Source: Streptomyces avermitilis MA-4680 = NBRC 14893
GTDB taxonomy: Bacteria; Actinomycetota; Actinomycetes; Streptomycetales; Streptomycetaceae
Length of the DNA stretch: 64,000 nucleotides
Assembly (NCBI RefSeq): GCF_000009765.2
Contig: NC_003155.5
Span: forward strand, 6,696,001 to 6,760,000
Direction of reading: 5' to 3'
Positions 1 to 6,266 of the stretch are shown piece by piece. A program made the position numbers and the translations under genes. How positions within the stretch are numbered: position 1 is the stretch's first letter; the number at the start of each line of letters is the position of its first letter. The notes beneath the pieces were generated by a model. The model was not told the origin of the DNA. It did no database searches and saw only the letters and a list, made by a program, of their open reading frames with translations.

Positions 1-472
1 CGGAGAGCGACGGAAGGGGATCGGAACGGATGTAGGCCGACAGGAGGTCGGTCAGCTCGTCCGTCAGCTCCGCGAGCCAGCTCACCGCGAAGAAGTGCCG
101 GACACCGGCGGCCCTGAACCGGCGCATGACGATCAGGAGGGACTTCACGCGGTTGCGGAGTTCCCGGTTCGGGATGCGGGCCACAGCCCTCTCGACGTTC
201 TCCATGTGGCCGAACACGGTGTCCAGGTACGACGCCCGCTCGTCCGTGGGCATCGTGGCGACGTCGCTCCTGACCGAACCCAGGAACTCCCCGAGCGTGA
301 TCAGCTCGTTCAGGGCCTTGTCCGCTGCTTCCTGGCCGATCTCCGCGAGGCGGGCCTCCCGGGCCAGCTTCCTCTGGTGGGACAGGGTGAGCCACACGCC
401 CCCGAAGGACGCCGCACCACCCACGAGGGCACCGCCGAAACCGATGAGACCGGAGAGCACTTCAGGTTGCAT
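1..472 (-). CDS. Membrane-anchored protein of unknown function, C-terminus cut by window edge
   Basis: The minus-strand frame is open for 157 codons from an ATG at 472 and runs off the left edge. In-frame ATGs at 481 and 484 are alternative starts. The N-terminus (MQPEVLSGLIGFGGALVGG) is one hydrophobic segment followed by a basic, charged cytoplasmic part (HQRKLAREARLAEIGQ). The protein therefore looks like a single-pass anchor with a helical soluble domain. The neighbour at 583-1134 has the same layout and the same upstream sequence, so the two look like tandem paralogues. No family is recognised. It belongs to element A. Confidence 0.6.
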   Translation of the reverse strand, partial: MQPEVLSGLIGFGGALVGGAASFGGVWLTLSHQRKLAREARLAEIGQEAADKALNELITLGEFLGSVRSDVATMPTDERASYLDTVFGHMENVERAVARIPNRELRNRVKSLLIVMRRFRAAGVRHFFAVSWLAELTDELTDLLSAYIRSDPLPSLS

Positions 473-478
473 GACGAT

Positions 479-523
479 CATCATGCCGACGGGGCCAACC
501 TCATGGGGCTGAACCCGTCAACT
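479..523 (-). promoter_or_regulatory. Promoter-region repeat, copy 1
   Basis: About 45 bp here match 1149-1192 in the same orientation. Shared blocks are CATCATGCCGACGG and CCCGTCAACT, separated by a similar spacer. On the minus strand each copy gives TTGACG (516-521 here), a good -35 hexamer, just upstream of the start of one of two similar membrane-protein genes. It is probably a duplicated promoter or operator. No clear -10 is seen. Confidence 0.5.
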
Positions 524-582
524 CCTCCACCGTCGGCCCAGTTGCCGAGGACGGGCCATTTGCACGAGGGACGTCGTGACGG

Positions 583-1134
583 TCAGAGTCGGCTGTCCGC
601 GTCGTAGGCCCAGAACTCGCTGATGTTGCCGATGGCCGTTCTGAAGGCTTCGGTCTCCTCGGGGAGCCGGCGTGCTCCTCGTCGGACTGCACCTATGCAG
701 TCGACGGCGTGTTGGAGTACCTCCCGGATCACCGGAGCGGATTCGGGATACTCGTGACCGCCAGGGCCATCGAAGACCACGTAATGCCAGTCCGCCAAGA
801 TGTCGACCGTGGAGTTCAGCCGCTTCCTCAAGTCCTTGTGGTGGAAGAGCGGGATGGTGAGCTTGAGGACATCCACTTGGTCTGTCATGTCGCTCTTCCA
901 GGACTCGGGCGCGTCCCCGCTCACGTACTCGGGCTCCTTCCTGAACAGTCGGAGCAGGGTCAGCAGCGCTCTCCCGCACTCCTTGGTGGCGTGGTCGAGT
1001 TGCTTTTCCCGCTCCTGGCGATTTACCTGCCATCGGATGCCCAGGAAGGCCACCACCGCACCGAGGAGCGTCCCTGTGAGGCCCACCAGGGCGACGGTGT
1101 AATCCTTGTTCAACCCGAAGAGGGCGATTGTCAT
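583..1134 (-). CDS. Membrane-anchored protein of unknown function, paralogue of the gene at the left edge
   Basis: Encodes 183 residues from ATG 1134; a GTG at 1143 is an alternative start. Residues about 12-35 (YTVALVGLTGTLLGAVVAFLG) form one membrane segment. A basic stretch (QVNRQEREKQLDHATKECGRAL) and an otherwise soluble helical domain follow. Layout, orientation and upstream repeat match the gene ending off the left edge, so a tandem duplication is likely. The function is unknown. Small anchored proteins of this type are common in actinomycete mobile elements, but nothing here defines a role. Confidence 0.65.
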   Translation of the reverse strand: MTIALFGLNKDYTVALVGLTGTLLGAVVAFLGIRWQVNRQEREKQLDHATKECGRALLTLLRLFRKEPEYVSGDAPESWKSDMTDQVDVLKLTIPLFHHKDLRKRLNSTVDILADWHYVVFDGPGGHEYPESAPVIREVLQHAVDCIGAVRRGARRLPEETEAFRTAIGNISEFWAYDADSRL

Positions 1135-1148
1135 GTGATTCACGCCGT

Positions 1149-1192
1149 CATCATGCCGACGGTGGCACCCTCAAGGGCTGATCCCGTCAACT
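1149..1192 (-). promoter_or_regulatory. Promoter-region repeat, copy 2
   Basis: Second copy of the 479-523 sequence, upstream of the 583-1134 gene. Its -35-like TTGACG is at 1185-1190 on the minus strand. In this copy the ATG ATG pair reads into a stop after four codons, so it cannot be the start of the downstream gene and may be a tiny upstream ORF. Confidence 0.5.
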
Positions 1193-1256
1193 TTTCCGTA
1201 CTGGCTCACCGGTTGGCCGACGAGTCCGTCGACTGACGGCTCGGGCGAGGTGCGTC

Positions 1257-1652
1257 TCATCCGAACGGGTTGCCGCCTTGGGCCTGGACTCCGGCGGTAG
1301 CCGCTGCCAGGTAGGCCGCGAAGGTCTCTCGCTGGTTCCACGTGAAGAGGACGGTTCGCGAGTTGTTCGCGATGGCCTTCTGTGCCTCGGCCGTGGCGAT
1401 CCTGAGCTGTCCCCGGTCCTCCTCGGTGGCGAGCTGTACGTACCCGTTCACGAGTCGAGTCGGCTCCTTGGACTGCACCTTGATGACGTCACCGAGGGGG
1501 ATCACGGCGTCTTTGGCGCCGGTCACCTTCCCCATGAGCTTGCGCTTGATCTGAGCGCGATCTGCGTAGAGCGTCACGGTCGCGACGTAGCCCTTGAAGA
1601 TCTGTGCTTCGGGCTTGGGTGCGGGCGCACCCTTCGAGAGGTCGTATGCCAT
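1257..1652 (-). CDS. DUF4429-like protein
   Basis: Encodes 131 residues from ATG 1652 (MAYDLSKGAP). Longer readings add an Arg-rich, non-conserved leader. The sequence resembles the DUF4429 domain of Streptomyces proteins: alternating beta-strand stretches (YVATVTLYADRAQIKRK, DAVIPLGDVIKVQ), a central RLVNGYVQL segment, and a TVLFTWNQRETFAAYLAA end. The fold is probably PH-like. No catalytic residues are evident. It is transcribed leftward and separated from the genes on both sides, so it may have its own promoter. Confidence 0.65.
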   Translation of the reverse strand: MAYDLSKGAPAPKPEAQIFKGYVATVTLYADRAQIKRKLMGKVTGAKDAVIPLGDVIKVQSKEPTRLVNGYVQLATEEDRGQLRIATAEAQKAIANNSRTVLFTWNQRETFAAYLAAATAGVQAQGGNPFG

Positions 1653-1741
1653 CGGGACAGTGTGCCGCTTTGCCTGTCGCGTTGTGGACGCTATGCCCGA
1701 AGCCCTGGCGTCTGCTGGCCGTTCACCCGTTCCTGGAGCGG

Positions 1742-1861
1742 TCAGCTCTGGTGCGGGCAGCCGGATACCCACCAGCCGCAGGAGGAGCAGTACTGGTACG
1801 TCGGGTCGGCTTCGCAGTAGGTGGGTGCGAGGCGGACGAGGATCTTCTTCAGCAGGTTCAT
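1742..1861 (-). CDS. Small Cys-rich protein
   Basis: Encodes 39 residues (MNLLKKILVRLAPTYCEAD...). It has an amphipathic N-terminus and a Cys cluster (C-x8-C-x2-C, then C-P-H) that could bind a metal. The ATG overlaps the stop of the gene at 1861-2022 as TGATG, so it is translationally coupled to it. No known family is recognised. The tight coupling on both sides is the main support for it being real. Confidence 0.5.
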   Translation of the reverse strand: MNLLKKILVRLAPTYCEADPTYQYCSSCGWWVSGCPHQS

Positions 1862-2022
1862 CAGCCCTCCTCGTGCGCCTTGATCTCGTTCACGAGGTCC
1901 CGAAGCTCCTCGGGGCTCACGCCTCCGGCCTCGGCGGCCTGGGTGGCGGAGACGACGATCGTGTGGGCGTAGTCGGTGGAGCCGTCCGCCATCGCCTGGC
2001 GGTACATCGCTGCGTAGTCCAT
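1861..2022 (-). CDS. Small acidic protein of unknown function
   Basis: Encodes 53 residues (MDYAAMYRQAMADGSTDYAH...), mostly helical and acidic at the end. The ATG at 2022 lies 10 bp after the stop of the upstream membrane/HTH gene. Its own stop overlaps the start of the next small gene. It sits in a leftward operon of transfer-type membrane genes (3643 to 1742). No family is recognised. Confidence 0.5.
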   Translation of the reverse strand: MDYAAMYRQAMADGSTDYAHTIVVSATQAAEAGGVSPEELRDLVNEIKAHEEG

Positions 2023-2031
2023 GAACTGTCC

Positions 2032-2721
2032 TCAGTCTTCGGTGGGCCGGACGACGGTCACGTGCGTCCGGTTGGGCTGTTGGGGGTCGGGGGTGAAGGT
2101 GGCCGTAGCCCCTCCCCCGAGGTCGCGGACGTAGGGCGTAGTAGCTGTAGCCGTAGCTGGGTTGACCTGCGGCTCTACGCCTTGGGGAGAGGGGCTCACA
2201 GGGGCGGGGGAGGGGCTGCCGGGGATGTCCTGGCGGTGGACCCCCACGGCCACCCCGATGCCCTGCACACGGACGCTGTGGCGCGTGGGGATCCCCGCGG
2301 CCTCCATGAGGCGCCGGACGTCCTTGACGCTCCAGGTCCTCCCCGGGGTCTCCTTCGTGAGCTGCTGGGCGACCTGGGAGAGGTGGACTCCCTTGCGGTC
2401 TCCGGCCAGCTCCCAGAGGAGATCCGCGAGGTCGTCGGGGTGGAGGTCGGGCTCCTTGGCCTCGGACTTTTCCTGGGCCGGCTGTGCTGCTCGCCAGGCG
2501 GCGATGCACCAGATGACCACCAGGAGCCACATGAAGGCCCGGGAGGCGGACAGGAGCCCCCAGAGGACTCCCCCGGGGATCGTGAGGAATATGACGCGGA
2601 CCACGTAGTCCGAGACCTTCTCGCCCGCCTTGAGCCACGCGGTGATGCCTCGGGCCGTACCGACGGTCAGGGCCGAACTCCCCTTGGCGAGGCGCTCCAT
2701 GACCTTCCGGAACCTGGTCAC
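2032..2721 (-). CDS. Membrane protein with C-terminal winged-helix-like domain, Spd/transfer-type
   Basis: Encodes 229 residues from a GTG at 2721 that overlaps the upstream stop (GTGA). Residues about 38-75 hold two closely spaced hydrophobic segments. Residues about 95-155 (DLADLLWELAGDRKGVHLSQVAQQL...WSVKDVRRLMEAAGIP) look like a winged-helix domain. The tail is Pro/Thr-rich. A membrane part plus a DNA-binding-like part in a run of coupled membrane genes resembles spread (Spd) proteins of Streptomyces conjugative elements. That link is by architecture, not by a recognised motif. Confidence 0.6.
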   Translation of the reverse strand: MTRFRKVMERLAKGSSALTVGTARGITAWLKAGEKVSDYVVRVIFLTIPGGVLWGLLSASRAFMWLLVVIWCIAAWRAAQPAQEKSEAKEPDLHPDDLADLLWELAGDRKGVHLSQVAQQLTKETPGRTWSVKDVRRLMEAAGIPTRHSVRVQGIGVAVGVHRQDIPGSPSPAPVSPSPQGVEPQVNPATATATTPYVRDLGGGATATFTPDPQQPNRTHVTVVRPTED

Positions 2722-3254
2722 AGGACCACGCCCGTGATCTTGTCGCCGACGGTGTTCGTGATCGTCACGAGGGCGACCGAGGCCATCCCGCTGAACCCGG
2801 CGCTCAGGCCGAGCATGACGCCCGCCGTGACGCCTGCCGCGATCTTCCCCTTCAGGAGCTTCGCGCCGCTCTTCCACAAGGCGACACAGACCACGAAGTA
2901 GATGCACAAGAGTGCGCATCCGCCGGGCGACAGGGCCTTGAGGCCGGACCGCGTCACCTCGGGCGTCACGGTGCCCGTCGCGGCCGTCAGGGACCAGTTG
3001 CCGATCAGGCTTCCGGTGTTGAGCAGGAACCCGGCAGCCGTGCCGATCAGTCCTCCGGCAGCCGTGATCGCGATCATTCCGAGGGACATCGAGCTGAGCA
3101 GCGGGATCAGGGCCTTCGGGTCCCGGCCTCCTCCGCCACCGGGTCCAGGACCCTTCCCGCCACCGCGCCACCACTTCGTGAGGTGCCAGGCCAGGATCCC
3201 CAGGCCGATGGTGACGGCGCCGAGACTGACGGTCGCCGTGGTGACGCTGTTCAT
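2718..3254 (-). CDS. Multi-pass membrane protein, Spd/transfer-type
   Basis: Encodes 178 residues from ATG 3254 (MNSVTTATVSLGAVTIGLGI). There are about five hydrophobic segments: an N-terminal helix, then a Gly-rich charged loop (WWRGGGKGPGPGGGGGRDP), then four more. Start and stop overlap the flanking genes by 4 bp (ATGA, GTGA). The membrane topology and coupling fit a transfer-spread operon of an actinomycete integrative element. No specific family is assigned. Confidence 0.65.
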   Translation of the reverse strand: MNSVTTATVSLGAVTIGLGILAWHLTKWWRGGGKGPGPGGGGGRDPKALIPLLSSMSLGMIAITAAGGLIGTAAGFLLNTGSLIGNWSLTAATGTVTPEVTRSGLKALSPGGCALLCIYFVVCVALWKSGAKLLKGKIAAGVTAGVMLGLSAGFSGMASVALVTITNTVGDKITGVVL

Positions 3255-3643
3255 GCGGGGCTCCCGGTCATCATGCGGACGAAGGCAGAGAGCAGGGGCA
3301 GGGCGCCGACGGCCCCCAGGGCTGCGGTCCACACGAAGACGCGGGTGACGAACCGCTGACGGATGTGGTCGAACCACAGAGCCGCACAGAGGGCCGCTCC
3401 GGCCATGAACCAGGCGCCGGGCTGGCCCTGCTCCGTGCGGACGTCCCGGAGGGCTCCGGCCCACCAAGGGGCCGTGATGACGGAGACGAGCAGGCACTTG
3501 GTGTTCCGGCCGAGCTGGAGCCAGCGGAAGTCCCAGCGGCTCTCCTCGGGCTGCTCGGTGGTGAGGTGGACGTGGACCTCGGTCGGAGCGCACCCGGCGC
3601 TGTACGGCGGGTAGTTCGGGGGATCGGGGATCTTGTCGGTCAT
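3251..3643 (-). CDS. Membrane protein, first gene of the Spd-like set
   Basis: Encodes 130 residues from ATG 3643 (MTDKIPDPPNYPPYSAGCAP). A Pro-rich cytoplasmic N-terminus is followed by three hydrophobic segments around residues 45-125. It overlaps the next gene by ATGA. It starts the coupled series that continues to 1742. The function is unknown. The context suggests a role in plasmid-like transfer or spread. Confidence 0.6.
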   Translation of the reverse strand: MTDKIPDPPNYPPYSAGCAPTEVHVHLTTEQPEESRWDFRWLQLGRNTKCLLVSVITAPWWAGALRDVRTEQGQPGAWFMAGAALCAALWFDHIRQRFVTRVFVWTAALGAVGALPLLSAFVRMMTGSPA

Positions 3644-3712
3644 GGCGACCTCCGGGCAGGTGGGCGCGCGTGCTCAAGCTGATGGCGAGCGCAGCGCGCC
3701 GATGGGTGTGGT

Positions 3713-4657
3713 TCAGGCCGCGATGGCGTCCGGGAGGTCCTTCAGGTGGGGCTCAGCCAGCTCGACGCGCTTCCTGCTCTCGCGTGCGGTGCCTTCGCTG
3801 TTGGGGAGACCCGCGTCAGTCAGGGCCGCCACCATGTGACGGGTGGCCGGACGCCGGTTGCCCAGCTCGTCGTAGAGAGCCCGGATGACCTGGTCGATCC
3901 GGTCCCGCTGCGTCAGCTCCTGACGGGGCTTCTCCGGCTCCGTGACGGGCTCCGGCTCCTCCGTCACCTCGGGCTCGTCCTCGGGGGCCTCGTCGGCCTC
4001 CTGGGGCTCCTCCGAGGCCTCGTGCTCGTCGGCCTCCATGACGGGCGTCACGAGCGGGACTGACGGCACTGGCGGAGCCGTCAGGGCGTTCTGGCGCGAA
4101 GGTTCGGGCGCCACGGTCTCCAACGATTCCTGGACAGCCGGCGCAGGCACGCTGACGGGTTCCTCCACCCTCACGGCCTTGGGCGTCAGGCGCGTCGCGG
4201 CGGCCGTCAGGTGCAGCGTGTGAGCGGCCACCAGAGGAGGCACGGCGCTGACCGCCACGACGACGGCGGGGGACTTGTCCAGGTACCCGGCCTCGATCAG
4301 GTGGGAGGCGACTTGGGCCGTCATGGCCAGTGCGAGGGCGATCAGGGCACCGGCGTTGGCCTGCTTCCGCTCGGTGCTGCCCTTCGGGAGGGAGCCCGCG
4401 ATGGCAGCGGCGACGGAGGCGTACAGGCTCAGGACGCCCGGCATGATCAGGGCGAAGCGCCAGTCCCACCCGGCCAGTACGGCGAGGCGGTACTCACCGG
4501 GGGCGCTGAGGGCGAGGGCCGCCGCGAGGACGGCAGGGCGTCCACCGGTGATGGCGGCGCGGACGAGTAGGGGTAACGGGGTTGTCGGAACGGCAGTTGA
4601 CCCTGACGGCGTTAAGGGCGCCAGGGTAGGTTCGAGCTTGGGCACGGGAGGACTCAT
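3713..4657 (-). CDS. DUF2637-like membrane protein with acidic linker and C-terminal HTH-like region
   Basis: Encodes 314 residues from ATG 4657. Residues about 30-165 hold four hydrophobic segments with a GEYRLAVLAGW...FALIMPGVLSLYA pattern like DUF2637 proteins of Streptomyces elements. Residues about 205-250 are a Glu/Pro-rich linker (EEPQEADEAPEDEPEVTEEPEPVTEPE). The last 65 residues (RDRIDQVIRALYDELGNRRPATRHMVAALTDAG) resemble a helix-turn-helix. Two inverted repeats lie upstream (4726-4754). Element B carries a shorter relative at 19156-19797, so both elements keep this module. Its role is probably in transfer or spread, inferred from context. Confidence 0.6.
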   Translation of the reverse strand: MSPPVPKLEPTLAPLTPSGSTAVPTTPLPLLVRAAITGGRPAVLAAALALSAPGEYRLAVLAGWDWRFALIMPGVLSLYASVAAAIAGSLPKGSTERKQANAGALIALALAMTAQVASHLIEAGYLDKSPAVVVAVSAVPPLVAAHTLHLTAAATRLTPKAVRVEEPVSVPAPAVQESLETVAPEPSRQNALTAPPVPSVPLVTPVMEADEHEASEEPQEADEAPEDEPEVTEEPEPVTEPEKPRQELTQRDRIDQVIRALYDELGNRRPATRHMVAALTDAGLPNSEGTARESRKRVELAEPHLKDLPDAIAA

Positions 4658-4725
4658 CTCCGGTGTCTAGGGGGCCGGGCTCAGCCGCCAAGCACGCGCC
4701 CGGCCCCCGCTGACGGTCTTCGGTT

Positions 4726-4754
4726 ATCTGTGCAACAGATTAGCGGTATCCGCT
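4726..4754 (-). promoter_or_regulatory. Two adjacent inverted repeats upstream of the DUF2637-like gene
   Basis: ATCTGT-GCA-ACAGAT (4726-4740) is followed two bases later by AGCGG-TAT-CCGCT (4742-4754). Both dyads are perfect. They lie 70-100 bp upstream of the ATG at 4657, in the only sizeable gap of this leftward series. That is the expected place for a repressor operator. Confidence 0.5.
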
Positions 4755-4776
4755 GACGGGCGTCAGGGGTTGACGC

Positions 4777-5424
4777 TCAGGCCGTCAGGCCCTGCGCCTG
4801 GCTCTGCACCAAGAGCCGGTAGTCGCGCTCGTCCAGCCGGACCGAGGGACACAGCGCGCACTCAGCCGACCAGTCCCCGGGAAAGTGCCTGACGAGCGTC
4901 AGACCTTCGCATGACGGGCACGTGACGCCCCTAAGCAGCTCCTTGCGCGGCTGTGTCATGGTGATCCGCTGGACCGTGTGGACCAACGCCCTGATCTCCT
5001 CGGCGAACTCGACAACCCAGGGCTGATCGCAGATCCAGGGGAGGTGGGCCGTCAGCATGGCCGTCATGGCCGTCACGTTCGTCTTGACGTGGTCCAACGC
5101 CCTTTCCTCGGAGACCGCCTGGCACCACGATTCCAACAGCGCGAGGAACGGCGTCTCGCCCGTCTGGTCCCGGGCGTCAGTGACGGGCTGACGGCTCGCG
5201 GGACCGAGCAGATTCAAGACCCTCTCATCGCCCGGTACAGGGGCGTGCAGACGCTTCGAGGAGCGCCCGTCACCGCCACCGTTCTGTCCCCGCTGACGGC
5301 ACCCCTCCAGCCCCCGGTACAGCTCGGGGAGGGCGGAGAGGTCACCGCGGATTCGACTCCGGCACCGGTCGCACGTCTTGGCCTCCTGCGGGGTGCCGCA
5401 GACGAAGCACTCGTACAGGTTCAT
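4777..5424 (-). CDS. Zinc-finger-like protein, last gene of the BRO-methyltransferase operon
   Basis: Encodes 215 residues from ATG 5424 (MNLYECFVCGTPQ). The N-terminus has a CxxC...CxxC pair (CFVCG, CDRC). The C-terminus has a second pair (CPSC, CALC), so two zinc ribbons probably flank a helical middle. The start has a good GGAGG ribosome site. That site lies inside the 22-bp repeat (5423-5444) that marks the edge of the inserted cassette. Before the insertion this ATG would have overlapped the stop of the gene now at 6042-6266. The function is unknown. Confidence 0.65.
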   Translation of the reverse strand: MNLYECFVCGTPQEAKTCDRCRSRIRGDLSALPELYRGLEGCRQRGQNGGGDGRSSKRLHAPVPGDERVLNLLGPASRQPVTDARDQTGETPFLALLESWCQAVSEERALDHVKTNVTAMTAMLTAHLPWICDQPWVVEFAEEIRALVHTVQRITMTQPRKELLRGVTCPSCEGLTLVRHFPGDWSAECALCPSVRLDERDYRLLVQSQAQGLTA

Positions 5425-5444
5425 GGGTGGACCTCCAGGACGGT
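5423..5444. repeat. 22-bp direct repeat, left copy flanking the DUF4062 cassette
   Basis: A 22-bp sequence beginning ATGGGTGGACC and ending AGGACGGT is repeated without mismatch at 6053-6074, exactly 630 bp away. This copy supplies the ribosome site and start codon of the gene at 4777-5424. Confidence 0.9.
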
Positions 5445-5514
5445 AATTCGGGCGATTACACGAACGGCCTAAGCGAAGTGGCGGGCGTCGAAGCGGCTCG
5501 CAATCATTTTGACC

Positions 5515-6045
5515 ATGTTCAACGCCGACATCCTGCCCATCTTCATTGCGTCGCCGAGTGATGTGAAGGAAAGGGATTACGTGAGGAGGGTGGTGGCGGA
5601 ATGGAACGCCCGAAGGTGTTCATTGCAAAAAGTGGCATTCATTCCGATTGCCTGGGAGACGCACGTCTTCCCAGATCTAAGGACTCCCGGCCAGCGTGTT
5701 ATTGATCAACGCTTGGTAGATACCTCCCATGCATGCGTTGCTCTGTTCTGGATGAAGTACGGCGGAGCCATCGACGGCACATCAGGCACAGAACATGAGA
5801 TTGACCGGTTCTGTGCGGCAAACAAGCGAGTGATGGCCTATTTCTGCAGACGAAAGAGGGATCCATTCGATGCACATCATTACGCCGACGACATTCGGAG
5901 GGTAGAGGAACTGCGCAAGCGGATGCAGTCGCTCGGGATCACGGGAAAGTATTCGTCGCGGCAGGAACTCAAACGGAAGCTCCTTGACGCGCTTGACGAC
6001 GTAGCGATCGAACATAGCCAACAGAAGGGCAGCAATTCCCCTTAG
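5515..6045 (+). CDS. DUF4062-domain protein on a small inserted cassette
   Basis: Encodes 176 residues from ATG 5515; a TTG six bases upstream is also in frame. The opening ILPIFIASPSDVKERDYVRRVV and the later VIDQRLVDTSHACVALFWMKYG...SGTEHEIDRF match the DUF4062 pattern. That domain is thought to have a TIR/nucleotide-binding-like fold and often occurs in signalling or defence proteins. Here it stands alone without an effector domain. The gene is the only plus-strand gene within the leftward operon, has visibly lower G+C than its neighbours, and is flanked by perfect 22-bp direct repeats. It is best read as an acquired cargo ('moron') gene. A defence role is inference. Confidence 0.75.
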   Translation: MFNADILPIFIASPSDVKERDYVRRVVAEWNARRCSLQKVAFIPIAWETHVFPDLRTPGQRVIDQRLVDTSHACVALFWMKYGGAIDGTSGTEHEIDRFCAANKRVMAYFCRRKRDPFDAHHYADDIRRVEELRKRMQSLGITGKYSSRQELKRKLLDALDDVAIEHSQQKGSNSP

Positions 6046-6266
6046 ATGCGTAATGGGTGGACCTCCAGGACGGTCAGGCGGAGCAGGGCGGCGTACTCGC
6101 CCCGGGTGGCCCCCTCAGGGATCTCAGGGGTCTGGCTGAGGACCTCATGGATCCGAGCCGGCTGGCCCTGGGCGACCTGGTGGGCCAGGGCCAGGAGGAC
6201 TCCGAGATGCATGGCGGTCTCCGAGTCCTCCAGCGCGAGGGCGTCAGCCACTGCGGTCAGGTTCAT
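6042..6266 (-). CDS. Small helical protein whose 3' end was altered by the cassette insertion
   Basis: Encodes 74 residues (MNLTAVADALALEDSETAMHLGVLLALAHQ...). The ATG overlaps the methyltransferase stop (ATGA). It now ends ...LEVHPLRI. Removing the 630-bp cassette would make it end ...LEVHP-TGA, with the TGA overlapping the ATG of the gene at 4777-5424. The insertion therefore added only three residues and left the product almost unchanged. No family is recognised. Confidence 0.6.
   Translation of the reverse strand: MNLTAVADALALEDSETAMHLGVLLALAHQVAQGQPARIHEVLSQTPEIPEGATRGEYAALLRLTVLEVHPLRI
6053..6074. repeat. 22-bp direct repeat, right copy flanking the DUF4062 cassette
   Basis: Identical to 5423-5444. 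This copy contains the last codons of the gene at 6042-6266. The repeat pair means neither neighbouring gene lost essential sequence when the cassette entered. Confidence 0.9.
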
